From the NCBI RefSeq assembly GCF_030272615.1, contig NC_081406.1, positions 213,626,997 through 213,690,996 on the forward strand: a stretch of 64,000 nt of DNA, read 5' to 3'. Positions 19,993-31,779 of the stretch are shown here, piece after piece (positions within the stretch are counted from its first letter, which is position 1; each line of letters starts with the position of its first letter). Both the position numbers and the translations under genes were made by a program. The notes under the pieces were generated by a model. The model ran no database searches. It was not told where the DNA came from and was given only the letters and a program-made list of their open reading frames with translations. Origin of the DNA: Cryptomeria japonica (lineage: Eukaryota > Streptophyta > Pinopsida > Cupressales > Cupressaceae).

Positions 19993-21405
19993 TGATGGTA
20001 TGATGAAAGAATAAGTATCTAGTAGATTACTGAGAGGGGGGGTGAATCAGTAAATAGAAAAATTGATACAAACTTCCCAAACTCAAACTCAAACATACAA
20101 AGTAGACTTATCAATAAAATACCAATGTCAAGATCAATACTCATAACAATACTAGTTAACTGTTCCAACAACTTAACAGTAAACAACATTTAACTTGTAA
20201 ACATCCAAATGTTTTATCATATGCCAATACTTCATTTCTCACTACTTCTGATTATCATGCCTTGTCAGAAATAGTTAAATAGTTAATCAAATCAATCATA
20301 ACCACAAAAACATTCACCACATGACACAAGTATTTATACGTGGAAAACCCAAATAGGTAAAAACCACAGTAAGATGGGACTCACAAGATAATATTTGAAC
20401 TCTTCTGAAGTTCGCCCTGTTAGGAGATAAGTCTGTTAAAGCTTTTACAAAAGTCCTGTTAAGAACTGATCCTGTTAGGAATCATTCGGTTAAGGGATTG
20501 ACTACAAATGCCTTGTTAGAAGCAACTACCCTATAAGGAGTAACCTCAATAGAGGATTTGAAAATACAATCTAATGGACCACCTTGTAAGAGGATTTAAT
20601 AAGTAACCAAGCTTGTTAGAGCTTACCCAGTTAGGGGATTTCAATTTTGTTGTAATTTTTAGAAAACAACAAGAGTTTCTTGATCTGTCTAAATAGCACT
20701 ACATTTTCTTGATCAGATCCATTTAAGCTTCTATCTGCCTTTACTCAAAATGTAGACTCATTCTCCAGTTCAGCAACCACACACTCAACTAATTTCTGCC
20801 ACCTCTTGACAACACTAAACAAAACAACGTCATCGACCTTAAATACAAATCAATTAGGTCGGTAACACAACAAAAATCTAATCCTCATCGAGATTACAAA
20901 CAAGTCGATACAAGTATGACCGTTGGATTTCATAGCAATCTCTACACATCAATCAAGAAAACCTCACCCGCTCCTTGATTACCGCTTCATCGAGCTCAGT
21001 AACTCATCACACATTTTGCATTAAATGCAATACACTTTGCTCATTCCTTAGACAAACAATCACGCCAAAACATTTTAATTTTGTCTTCATACAATGACCT
21101 TATGTGTCACCATCATTACCGCTCAACATCAGATCATAAACCAACATAACCAATTCAACAATCTTAATCAGTTAGGGTTTAACAAAAACAACTAGTAGGG
21201 TTTAATGGTTACATAACATAGAAAGGGTTTAACCTTTTACTCTGATTACCGATTCAACTCACAAACTTACATATCGCTTTACAATATCCTTCACAAACCT
21301 CTTCCTACCAGTTACAAGACAATATCAACAATATCATTACCGTTTTAATTGACATCAATGACAACATACCATATCATTAATGTAATCTTCATGCAAATGC
21401 CAACA
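19993..21405 (-). repeat. 5' LTR of Copia element 3, 1413 bp
   Basis: Plus-strand edges TGATGGTATG (19993) and AAATGCCAACA (21405). It includes the GAGAGGGGGGGTGAATCAG block at 20031-20050 and the reiterated TTAAC motif at 20400-20640. Its right part matches the truncated LTR at 8928-9461. Confidence 0.82.
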
Positions 21406-22061
21406 TGCAGAGCTTGGATAGTGTGAAGAGTGGAGAAAGAATTCAAAGCACTAGTAGAGTGTAGAGAAAGTGTGATGCAAAGCACCGGTAGAGAGCAGAG
21501 AAAGTGTAATTGGTGGTCAAACCGAAGAGCTTCATTTGGATCTAATTGAGCTAAGAGTAGCTATTACAGCAAATCATTCTCTCTATTGTTTTCAAATAAC
21601 TACAACAATAAAATCCCTTAACTGAGTGGACTTTAATAGGTCCCTTTGTAAAATCCCTTAACTGGGTGACATCTTAAATGATGATCCTAAGTCATTTAAC
21701 AAGGCTACCTCTAGCAAGGTAAAGTTTCTAATAGGCTTTGAAAAAAAATTCTTTTTTTTGGGTGGCACCTAACAGTGTCTTTGTAATTTCCTAACGGGGA
21801 TAGCTCCTTAGTGGGCATACTCCAAAAGAGTGCAGATTTTGTGAGTTTCTACTCACACTGTGGCTTTCTCCCATTTGGGTTTCCACATGATAAAGCTTGG
21901 TAGTCATGTGTGCTTAATTTTTGTGTGCATGTTTCTTATCAATGCTTCTTATACTGATAAATGTTGAGTTGGAATAAAAATTTTGATTAAGGTTAAATTG
22001 GAGAAACAACCAGTATAGTGTTGATTCACCCCTCCCCTCTCAACACTAGTTGGGACTAACA
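21406..22061 (+). repeat. Partial Copia LTR, plus strand, 3' end
   Basis: It ends CCCCTCTCAACACTAGTTGGGACTAACA-type sequence at 22061, the usual Copia LTR end, and has the CCCTTAACTGGGTGA motif twice (21610-21670). Two direct copies of a roughly 36 bp sequence with GTAGAG...AGAGAAAGTG lie at 21437-21512. The start is missing: the sequence abuts the Copia LTR edge at 21405. At its right the Gypsy RT resumes at AAAAC (22062). Confidence 0.65.
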
Positions 22062-22753
22062 AAAACTGCTCCTATTACTATTCCACTTGCATCACAATTC
22101 ACTTGAAATACCATATTGAAATCCGGTAAAGCTAACATAGGTTGCTCAGTCACTTTCTATTTCAATGATTCAAAACTTTTGTTTTCTTCGGTGGTCCACT
22201 TGAATTCCTTTTAATCTCCCCTCATGGTCTCAGTCATATAATTACAAACTGAACTAAAATTTTTGATAAACTTCCAGAAAAACTAGCCAATCCATGAAAT
22301 GATCTTACCTCTCCAATGCTTTCCAGTGTAAGCCACTCAACACTATCTTTCACTTTCTTAGGGTCCATCATCAAACCATCCTCAGATAACAAAAAGCCCA
22401 AATAGATTAACTCATCCTTCATGAAAGTACACTTCTTGATATTGATCAGCAACTTTTCTTCTCTCAACCTCTGCAAAATTTGTCTTAACTGCAACAAATG
22501 CTCCTCTTTTGTTCTATTGAAAATCAGAATGTCATCCAAATACACAATAACAAACTTACCCAAGAACTTCTTCAATATCTCATTCATCAGCCTCATGAAA
22601 GTACTCGGTGCATTAATCAATCCAAAAGGCATCAACAACCATTCATATAGTCCTTCATTTATCTTAAATGTTGTCTTCCACTCATCATCGTCTATGATCT
22701 CGATCTGATGATATCCACACGAAAAATCTATCTTCGTAAAGTATTTTGCTCCA
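22062..22753 (-). pseudogene. Gypsy reverse transcriptase, catalytic half
   Basis: The minus-strand segment 22234-22638 reads [26 protein letters not shown] with the intact catalytic YLDD box, and [11 protein letters not shown]. Left of it another frame carries the start of RNase H (VNCDASGIVIGAVL-like) to the edge of the partial Copia LTR. On the right it is contiguous, across the 4.1 kb insertion, with the N-terminal half at 26886. The RT copies the element RNA into cDNA. Confidence 0.85.
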
Positions 22754-25700
22754 TGTCATGCCCAAACTTTTGGGCAAGAATGGGATAAAAAAAAAATTTA
22801 ATTCCAACTTTAATAACATTAAATTGCCATTAAGAAATGTACTATCAAGTTTGTCTTAACTACGTGGGAGTTAATTTTAACCACTAACACAAGTAGATAA
22901 AAATAAATTTAATTAATGCGAAATATTAAATGAATGATTTATGTCAATAATTAAAATGTGCTTACATTAATTTGACTAAGGGTCAATTAAGCCATAACGA
23001 AAATCGTTCTATAAGGTTTAATTCTAATAACCTATATCCAAGTATAACAATTATATCTTAAACATCATTCTTTTTTTTTTAAATACCCTTAGGTTGATTA
23101 AAATCAATATTTGTCCACTTGATTATAAAAAAAAACATATATATATATATATATATACAACACTTAATAAAACATTTAGTCTTCAATAGTTATATAATGT
23201 CTAAATTTCGTTTTTCTCTATAATTAAAATGCGCCTAGATTAAATCGACTAAAAGGATTGTTAAATATTCTCCTCATAGCCAAAATAATCTTACCCCAAC
23301 TCATTATAAAGTTTCAACAAGATTAACTTCAAGAGTATTTTAAATTTAAACCTTTTATCTTCTTCTTTAAATAAATCCATATGTTTATTAAAAACGTATA
23401 TAAATTATAACTCAAGATAAAATATTAAATCTAAAAGGTCTTCCTTTCTACAAATGTTTTCAATTCCTATATATATATATATAAACTCATGTAAACCCTA
23501 ACTAAGGGTGTTTATTATATAATACTCTACAATCTTTTAAAATTCCATTGTTATTTCATTCTACCCTAACCCTACCCGGGCTAGGGTTTTATTTTTTTAT
23601 TGATTTGTTTTGGGTATTTTGCAGGGGCCGAATGGGCAACAATGGTGGAGGCGTTTCTTTTTTTTTGGTTTGTTTTCACAGGGGCGGTGGCAGAGGTTAT
23701 GGGTTTGGGCGGTTGCGGCGCCCGTTAGTGGGTTGCCCACTAGATGGGTCGCGGCCCACGCAGTGGCCTTGGCCCCTGTGTGGCTCGCGGCCCACTGTGG
23801 GAGTCATGGACCACTTGGTGGCCGCCGCCTACGGACTGCCAAACCCCCAAAAAAAAACATAAAGCCCCCTTTTTTTTTCTTTTTTTTTTTCTAAAAGAAT
23901 ATTAATTAAATAAAATAAAATAAAACAAAACATATATATATATATATATATTTGTATGTATGTATGTATTAAATAATAAGTTTATTTTTTTTTATTTATA
24001 AGAATGATTTCCTTTACTCATAAATATAGGCATGCAAATCTGTTTATATATAATTATATATATAAAAATATATATTGTAACTAGGGCATAAATTTTCTAT
24101 GCAATAAATGTACAAGTGTTTTTTATTCTGAAACATATTTAACAGATTAGATGCTTTGTCCAGATATAGATCATTTTATTTATTTCTTTTTATCAAAATC
24201 CTAGTTGCTAAAAGAAATAGATAGGTTATTTACATATTGATTTACTTTCAACAAAATATAGTAAAAAGCAGAATTAAATCACTTAGAATAGCAATGCTAG
24301 AATTTTTATTTATTTCATTTAATCTGTTTCACTATAGATTTTATTTTTTGTACATAAATAAATGAGAGTATTTAATAATTTTATCAGCAACTATATAAAT
24401 GACAAAATTTAATAAATTTTATCAGCAACTAGATAAATCTAGAGTAAAATAAAACTTTAGAAATAACTATAATAAATTTTTATTGTTATTTTCTGCAATA
24501 AACAAAATGACAGATTTAAATAAAACTAAATATGGCATTTCCATGTATAGATCTAAATTTTAGATTTTAATTTATTTCCCAATCTACCACATGCAGGTAG
24601 ATCTATTCCATTTCTTTTCTAATATCTTGATTTTAAATACATAAAGGGAATGAATACATTTCTTTCTTTTCAAAACATCCTATACACAACAAATGTTTAT
24701 TTCAAAACCTTAGGAACTAAAACCAGAAATAATCATTTATTTTCTGCAATATAACATAAATAAATATTACATATCTTTAAAACATATTCCCAAGTCTTTA
24801 TTGTCACTTTACAAATGGATCTCTCATTATTAATAAATGAGGACTTTTAAACACAATAAGAAATATATTTCCAAATAGATTTCTGCAACAAATAACTCCA
24901 TCGAATTTCCACTTGTCCTAATTCTTTCTTTCCAACAACCTGCAAATAATCAAAGGATATGACCATGAAGTGCTCACCTCCCAGCCTAGGCTAACTAGTA
25001 GCCACCCCCGAGCATGAAAAACCAAGCCCTAGATAGGACTACACACATGCAAAACACAGTAAACAAGGGGGAAAACAAACACAAACACATTCCCAACCCA
25101 GAGCTACACTGCACCACACATTGTGATGTCTTTTCAAGGGTGGTAGTGGACCAAGTACCCTGAGGAGACTGCAAGTATGGCAAAACATATAGCCACCTCA
25201 TGGTAAACCAAATACATCATAAGTATAACAACCCCACATTCCTTATGCCCCCCAAGGCATTTGTGCCTTATTCCCCTCCTTATGACCCCCAATGCATAAA
25301 CAAGCCATGCAGCAAGGGTCACATAAAATCCCTTGTGATCACTCTCATAACGAGTGCCTCTCACTCAAGGGTTGTCACTTCTACCACCCACAAGACCATC
25401 CTCTCTCCCAAGAGTAGGAGGCCTTGATTACTCCCAAAGCACATAAAATGACATACAAAAGTAAAACATAAAACACAATAATTTTCCAAGGGAAAACATG
25501 CAAGAAAACTAGACTTTTTACTCAAGATATTATTTCAATATAACATTTAATATGAAAACACATTAGAAGTAAGGTGAAACCAACCTTCAACTACCCAAGA
25601 GTATGCTAGTTTTGTTGAGGATGAGCAGCCCAATTCCACAAGTCTTTCCTTTCTACACTTAGCCAAATTCTTAATTCAAAATCTATCTTTTTCCTTTCAA

Positions 25701-26880
25701 AATTTCTTGTCTCCAAAAATGGAGAGTGGGTGATTACCCCCAAAATCTCTCATTTTTGCTTAAGAAGACCCTAGTGAGAGTTCTTACAAGTTTCTACAAA
25801 TGAAAAGGAAAGGTAGGAGAAGATGGGAAAGGGATCTCACATTCAAAAGGAAAGTTTACAACTTAAATGATCCTTCTAATTTCAATTTTCGCACAACTTA
25901 GAAAAGTCACTTTTTAGGGTATCTAAATGGTCACATGAGAGCTGGCACATGCCTAAAATTACTCCTAACCCTTAGGTATACTTTATGGGCTTTAGGAAAC
26001 CCTAATATACTACCCCTAGGAGTCCATTTAACCCTTTTTAAACCCTCTTGAAGTTAATTTTCGGGTCAAACTTAAGTTGACCACCCCAAAGATTCTCTAC
26101 CTAAAGCATTTATGGAATTATATTAAATTAATTGAAAAAAGTTATAGTTAAACAACTCCCTCCAAGAAACGAATTTAAAAACTCAAACATAAATCAAAAC
26201 ATGTGTCAAGTGACACAAAGAAAATACTTTTACAAGATTATACATGAAATCTTGTCTCTTGTTGGATTTACACAAATAAACAAAATTCAATTTAGCATTC
26301 ACGCAACAATCACTTTCACGAATAAAATACGATACAAACAGGGTGTTGTCTCTCCAAATAGACAAACCCTGGTTTTACGAACGTACATAGGTCTAGGTTT
26401 GGTTCTCCATAATATTTCCATGGTCACATGGATAATTTTCCTATGCATCTCAATTACACATTAGTACTTCCAAATATCCTCATAAAATATAAAACACATG
26501 AATAAGAATACACATCAAACACTCTGCATACAATTGACATTAACAAATCAATATATCATATATCCCAATTTATCCACATAATTTCATTCATTCATAAGCG
26601 CATCATATTTCCAACACCCTAATAAAGTTCTACAATTCCAGATATAGTTGACATACATTAGTTCAAGATTATCCAATCAATGGATCTTTTAGGATTTCAA
26701 ATTCATAACACATCAAAATGTATACCACAAGGTGAAATAACTCTATAACTTGGTTCAATTACTTTTCTCACAAATCTATCTGTCTAACATAGCCCATTCT
26801 ATTGAATTATATAACATTTATTTATAGGGTCAAACATGGTCAACTAAGTTAATCAAAGCTTGGTTGGGGAGGGTCTTACA
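22754..26880 (-). mobile_element. Solo LTR of about 4.1 kb, probably long-LTR Gypsy
   Basis: Plus-strand edges TGTCATGCCC (22754) and GGGTCTTACA (26880), that is TGTAAGACCC...GGGCATGACA on the minus strand. It is flanked by exact CTCCA duplications at 22749-22753 and 26881-26885. No gag or pol is inside; the content is AT-rich with (AT)n runs at about 23137-23157 and 23470-23483 and a GC-rich islet at 23620-23860. Ends and length resemble the 3.8 kb LTR at 54790-58576 (TGTAGTACCC...GGGCATTACA), so it is best read as a recombined solo LTR of a Tekay/Del-like Gypsy. Confidence 0.82.
23620..23860. repeat. GC-rich islet with short inverted repeats inside solo LTR
   Basis: An abrupt GC-rich segment in AT-rich DNA. 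Perfect short inverted repeats: GTGGG-TTG-CCCAC 23728-23740, CCCA-CTAGA-TGGG 23736-23748, GGCC-TT-GGCC 23765-23774, CCCAC-T-GTGGG 23791-23801, CCAC-TTG-GTGG 23811-23821. Two overlapping open frames here (23548-23862 and 23610-23894) look like by-products of base composition. Confidence 0.7.
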
Positions 26881-26885
26881 CTCCA

Positions 26886-27481
26886 CTCAAATAGTCCATT
26901 ATATCATCCATCCTAGGTAAAGGAAACCGGTATCTCATTGTGATCTTATTTATTGCTCTTGAATCGGTACACATCCTCCATTATCCATTCTTCTTAGGTG
27001 CTAATATTGTTGGTACTGCGCAAGGTTTCAAACTCTCCCTGATCAAACCTTTCTTCAACAGCTCCTGCACTTGCCTATTCAGTTCTTCATTCTCTATCGG
27101 TGTCAACCGGTGTGCACCTTTGTTGGGCAAACTAGCTCCGGGAACCAAGTCCATGCAGTGACTAATACTTTTAATAGGTGGCAATCCATCAGGTATATTA
27201 TCTAAAATGATGTCCTCATATTCTGTCAGCAAATCTCTTATCTCTATTGGGTGTTCTTCTTTTGGTTACGATTTCTCAGTCTTCTTAGGAATTAAGGAAA
27301 AACACACATTCTCATGTCTCAGTCCATCCATGAATTTCCTTCCATCTACTAAACAGATTCTAGTATCTGTACAAACTTCATTCTTCAAAGGTTCCTCCAA
27401 AGGTAACAAGGTTTTCTTAATCCCATTGGCCACAATAGTGTATGTATTCTTCCTCCCATCATGTATTGCATGTCTATCAAA
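26886..27481 (-). pseudogene. Gypsy RT N-terminal half and protease-RT linker
   Basis: The segment 26981-27232 encodes DLVPGASLPNKGAHRLTP, ENEELNRQVQELLKKGLIRES and PTILAPKKNG, the start of a Ty3/Gypsy RT. To the left the frame continues as [16 protein letters not shown] and [12 protein letters not shown] up to the CTCCA duplication. The linker to the protease (27233-27481) is frameshifted. Confidence 0.82.
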
Positions 27482-27763
27482 CTACCAAGGTCTTCCCAAC
27501 AAAAGATGACAAATATCATTAGGAATAATATCACACAAAACTTCATCATGATAATTCCCAATTTTCAATTTTACTAAACACTGTTCACTTACTAACAACT
27601 TATGTTCATCCTGAATCCGTTCTATCTGATAAGGCTTGGGGTGTTTCAATCTCTCCAATTTCAACTTATTCACCACCTCTTCTACAACAAGGTTATCTGA
27701 ACTACCACTATCAATAACAACTTTACAACACTTATCGGATACCTTACATCTGGTCTTGAACAA
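27482..27763 (-). pseudogene. Gypsy retropepsin
   Basis: A 93-codon open segment with the active site VVIDSGSSDNLV near its start and the C-terminal ICHLLLGRPW. The DSG triad and the hydrophobic flap-side motif are intact, so only flanking frame breaks disable it. Compare the protease at 46823-47100, which has DIG instead. Confidence 0.82.
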
Positions 27764-28568
27764 GTTCTTCCTCTACAAGGGTTATTCATCTCCTCTAATA
27801 TAACACAAACCTCTCCTCATCATCAACAGTTCTCCATCTTCCAGTTTATTGTCTGATCCAGTGGGGTTTTCTTCCACAATTGTTGCTTTTCCAGTAGACT
27901 CTATCTTCTTGCATTCAAATGCACGGTGTCCTTTTCCTCCACACTTAAACTAGGTTCCTCTAAATGTCCTCTTGTCTTGTCTTCGAAAGTTCTCATTTTG
28001 GTAACCATGTGATTCTATCTTGCGGTAGAAATTTCTATCATCCTTCTAGTATGAATTATCTTATTTGCTCACTTCCTTGTCCTTGTTCTAATCTGTATTG
28101 GTTCCTCTTCCTTTGGTATAACCTCTTCCTCTCGTATACCTTCCACCTCTACCTCTCTATCTCTACTCATGTCTTTTATTCAATTTTTCTTCAGCCTTTA
28201 GTGCATACTGGTAAGCCTCTTCAACACTCTCCAATTTGATCATATTGAGTTCATCTTGTACAAACATCCGCAATCCATTCAAATATATTGCAATTTGTTA
28301 AACTTCATCATCAACATGTTTGGATCTGATGTTCAACATGTAAAATTCTTCAATGTACTCCTTCACATTAGATTCTTTATGTCTCATATTTTGCAACTTT
28401 CAGAACAAATCCACTTGATAATTCGTCAGAAAAAACTTTGATTTTAACTTAGCAATCATCCTATCCCATGTCTTAATCTTTTCTTTACCTCTTCTTTTTC
28501 TATCAACTTTCAAATGCTCCCACCAAATAGATGCATGACCTTTCAACTAGGTATAGGCATATTTCACA

Positions 28569-28870
28569 TGTTGGTATTATGGATATGTTGCATTGGTTTT
28601 GTCATTGATGACGACACTTATCAACACTTATCCTTTTGGAGATCTTTGGTCTTGTTCACCGGAAAGTTCAGTGACATGCATAGTTGTGGATGTTGTTTCT
28701 CTTTCTATTTCATGCATTAAGTTTCATCGGTATTGTTATTAACTATTAATCTATTTACCGGCATTAAGTTTGGTTTATTGGTATTAAGTAGCAAGTTTGA
28801 TTAAGTTATGTTTGGACTGAAATTATTAGACAATTGATACCCCCCTCTCAGTTGCCTTTAGGTCCTAACA
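28569..28870 (+). mobile_element. Short solo Copia LTR, 302 bp, internally deleted
   Basis: Edges TGTTGGTATTATGG and GGTCCTAACA. Flanks TCACA and TCATC fit one decayed target duplication. The first 140 and last 160 bases match the LTR at 49624-50663 read on the minus strand, but about 740 bp of the middle are missing. It sits inside the capsid part of the Gypsy gag. Confidence 0.75.
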
Positions 28871-29325
28871 TCATCTTCCTCTCTTCTGCAGTGTTTTCAA
28901 AATCAAAATACTTCTCCATCTCTGAGATCTAATCTATCAATTCATCTGAATCTAACTTCCCATCATATTCCTGTGGGGTAAAATGAGGTTTAGTGTTTTC
29001 CCTAATCAAAACCCTGAAAATCATTTCTTCTTCTGGATCAACTATCGATAGGTTCCCTTGTTCTATTGGGGCTTCTTCTCCTTCATCTTCGCTCACATCT
29101 TCAATATGTTAGCCTCTTCTTTGGGTTGTCTCCATGACTTCTAGTCGGGCTACTATTCCTTGCAACATCTCCATCATAGCAGGGTCTGCATTCTCCCACG
29201 CTCCACCATTCCTAGTTCCTCTTCGCGTTATTGATTCATGCTAGTCCTCTGCAATTGCAAATAGGATCCGCAATCTACCACCCTATAACAAAAATTTAGG
29301 ACACGTAACCACCAAAACAAACATC

Positions 29326-29337
29326 GCTCTAATACCA
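29326..29337 (-). other. Primer binding site of Gypsy 22062-30132
   Basis: Minus-strand TGGTATTAGAGC, two bases from the LTR edge; one mismatch to the initiator tRNA-Met site. Confidence 0.8.
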
Positions 29338-29339
29338 CT

Positions 29340-30132
29340 TGAAGCAGTCACCGATGATGAGGGATTTCAAGAAGATCAGTCCAAACCGGTCAGCAAGAGT
29401 AAATACAATGGAAACACACAGACATGATGGAGGAAATGCAAAATAGATAGTTTTATTGCATGAAATTTGATTACATCCAACTGGTAATAATCGGGTTACA
29501 ACATACTGGCACATAGGCCTGGAAGAATAGGTGACACTGAGACCTTGAATCGAAAGATCTATCTTTTAGGCACAGTCTATCTATCTGATACTTCTTGATT
29601 CTCTGATTGGATAAATTATAAAGCATGATTACATAAAAATATATCAATCCAAAGGATCCGATCATCCCAAAAAAGATCAAAACCCAAAGAACAAGACCTA
29701 ACGTGTAAAATGAACAAGGTCGGCCTCCATCAAGAGATTACTCCAAAAAATCCAAAGGATGAAACGTAGAAGGTCAGCCACATGCCAAGAAACATCGAGA
29801 TCAATGTCCAAGCCTCTACAAGCTTCGGAATAGGTTCTGGTAGATCACGAGAATAGGTCTCAGGCAACCAATGACAAAGGAACAACTGGTAATAAGAAAC
29901 TATCAAGAAAACTGGTAGTGATATCTTGTCGGAAAGTGATCCAAAAGAGATGCAGTTTGAAAGCGAGAAAGATGATCAAGTCTTCAAGTAGAACCCAACT
30001 CCACAGGATTCGGTGAGCTAAAAGCGGGACACATGGAAAGGAAAACTGAAACTACAAATAGAAAACAAAACAGAAAAAAAAATGCTTTTGGTTGATGCAA
30101 GATTGTTGTGAACCGGGGATGCTCCTACATCA
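29340..30132 (-). repeat. 5' LTR of Gypsy 22062-30132, 793 bp
   Basis: Plus-strand edges TGAAGCAGTCACC and GATGCTCCTACATCA. The right-hand 100 bp closely match the LTRs at 35221-35256 and 49085-49156 (GGTTGATGCAAGATTG, CCGGGGATG), placing both elements in one Gypsy family. Confidence 0.82.
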
Positions 30133-30493
30133 TCGAGTCACTCACCTGTCTTCTACTGGATCACCACTAATGAATACACCATCCTCCTCTCAAGATAGAA
30201 TCACCAACACCATCTTCAGTACTTTAGTTCTCCTGTTTGACCACTTGGATTACACATGTCATCACAATCAACATCCAGGTCATTTAGTTAACTTTGGTTA
30301 GACACCAAGTAGATGTCTGCTTCTGTTAGCATGAAAACATGGCCTCAAAGTCTTCTTAATATCCTCAATCTGCATGCAGGTCATTCAGTCAAACCAGGTC
30401 AAACATCCACGTGGACTATCTGATTGCATTCAAGGTATGCTTAGATTAGTCAAACATCATGTTGTGAATAGCCTTCATGTTATGCAGACACAT

Positions 30494-31698
30494 TGTTGGC
30501 AATTTTGAGGAATTGATTATATGTTGCATTGATGTCAACCCTAGTTTTGTTGTCTACCAGCTTCTGGTAGAGTGGTTGGATTATGATAATTGATCTGAAA
30601 ACCATCTTCAGTATTTTCTGATTTATTTTGGCTCGTGGTACTGGCTTGGATTGGTTATTCATGTGTTCTTGATGAGTATCACACTCGGTTTGGGATTTGA
30701 TGATCTGGATGCTATCATTTGTTCTAGTAAGCCTTTTGGTCACCAGTAAGGGTTTTACCGGCAATGCTTTAGTGAAGATATTTTGATGAATCTGATAAGT
30801 GGTGTTGGTGTGGCTTCTAGAAGGTTATCAGGATGTTGATGGTTATCATGTTCGTGTTCTAGTTGTTCCTAGTGTTTTATTTGGCTTATGGCGACCTATT
30901 TTAGGTCTGATCTTATTCTACTAGGTTATGGACCAATTTGTGTAACGTGTTGGTTGATGCTCCCCATACGTCATCGGTTGGATTTATTGTTTGGATTATA
31001 TTGTTTCGGTCTTAGGCCAACTTGGTTTATCATTGGTTTGTGGGATTATGCAATGGATCTATTGTATTATCTTTTAGGTGGTTGACCTAACTGTTTAGGT
31101 TCTAGGTTGGTATAAATATGGTGTAATATCTCTTTGTAGAATAGAACATAGGAGTGGGATATAGGATTATCTATGTGCGAATAATGTTGTAATAATATGC
31201 AGAGGTTTTGGTCGAACATAGGAGATCGAATTGGGTTTGTGAAAGAGGTTTAAAACCTCTGGTATTGAGCTTAACAAAAACTGTACTTAGGCATAGGAGA
31301 TGTTATTTTTGTAGTTCACTCATCTTTCTAGATTGTACTCTAGATTTATTTGTAGTCAATGAGGCTCCTTTTGTGATAAGTAATGTGTCTTCTTGCATGT
31401 GCAGGCCTCTCTTATTATAACCACATACTTGCTACAGAAGTATTATCTGACTATGGGTAGGCTTCCCACCGTGGTTTTTCCCTTTACCGGGTTTTCCACA
31501 TACAAATCTTGGTGTTATGTGCTATGGATGGTTGGTTAATTATTCTATAAGTTATGTTTATGCTTAACTATTACATCTTCTATTTCGGTATTTAATTTAT
31601 GCATTCCAGTAGAAGTTTTTGTGAGCTTAAAGTTTTATAATCTATTGACAACTGATTCACCCCCCCTTCCTCTCAGTTTTCCATTAGTTATCCTAACA
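30494..31698 (+). mobile_element. Solo Copia LTR, 1205 bp
   Basis: Edges TGTTGGCAATTTTGAGG and TTATCCTAACA, with CCCCCCCTTCCTCTCAGTT near the end. Flanks CACAT (30489-30493) and TACAT (31699-31703) are a 5 bp duplication with one change. No internal region is attached, so it arose by LTR-LTR recombination. Confidence 0.82.
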
Positions 31699-31779
31699 TA
31701 CATCATGCCTATTGCATTAACAATAGGCACCTATTTCATCTTCACTAGCTATCTTGATGACCATTTAATTCCTTTGAAC

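Larger units (their letters stand above)
8928..21405 (-). mobile_element. Ty1/Copia element 3, minus strand, interrupted by a pol-less element
   Basis: Reading from right to left: 5' LTR 19993-21405, primer site, gag, protease, integrase, RT N-terminus (to 16899), then after the inserted element at 10858-16898 the rest of RT, RNase H, 3' untranslated region, polypurine tract and a truncated 3' LTR (8928-9461). Removing the insert joins the RT motif AP with RAWYE exactly, with TGCTC duplicated. All coding parts contain frameshifts. The left LTR lacks about 0.9 kb at its far end. Confidence 0.9.
27764..29339 (-). pseudogene. gag: Gypsy gag with knuckle, split by a 302 bp solo LTR
   Basis: Minus-strand gag pieces: a degenerate CCHC knuckle CGGKGHRAFECKK-like at about 27915-27955 with one Cys lost; a capsid segment with KYAYT*LKGHASIWWEHL-like sequence at about 28500-28568 and 28871-28890; and the N-terminal part to the primer site. 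The reading frame is broken repeatedly. The inserted LTR separates MKYAYT from EERK. Confidence 0.7.
22062..30132 (-). mobile_element. Ty3/Gypsy element, minus strand, 5' part with two solo-LTR insertions
   Basis: From right to left: 5' LTR 29340-30132, primer site, gag, zinc knuckle, retropepsin, RT to its YLDD half and the start of RNase H, then truncated at 22062. Two insertions split it: 22754-26880 inside RT and 28569-28870 inside gag. Removing the first restores DYLSG followed by AKYFTKIDF. Its LTR resembles that of the Gypsy at 34437-49156. Confidence 0.88.

Noticed and set aside
23548-23894. Overlapping ORFs of 94-104 codons in the GC-rich islet
   Set aside because: They exist because stop codons are rare in GC-rich DNA; they are Gly/Ala/Arg-rich, overlap each other in different frames and lie inside a solo LTR.
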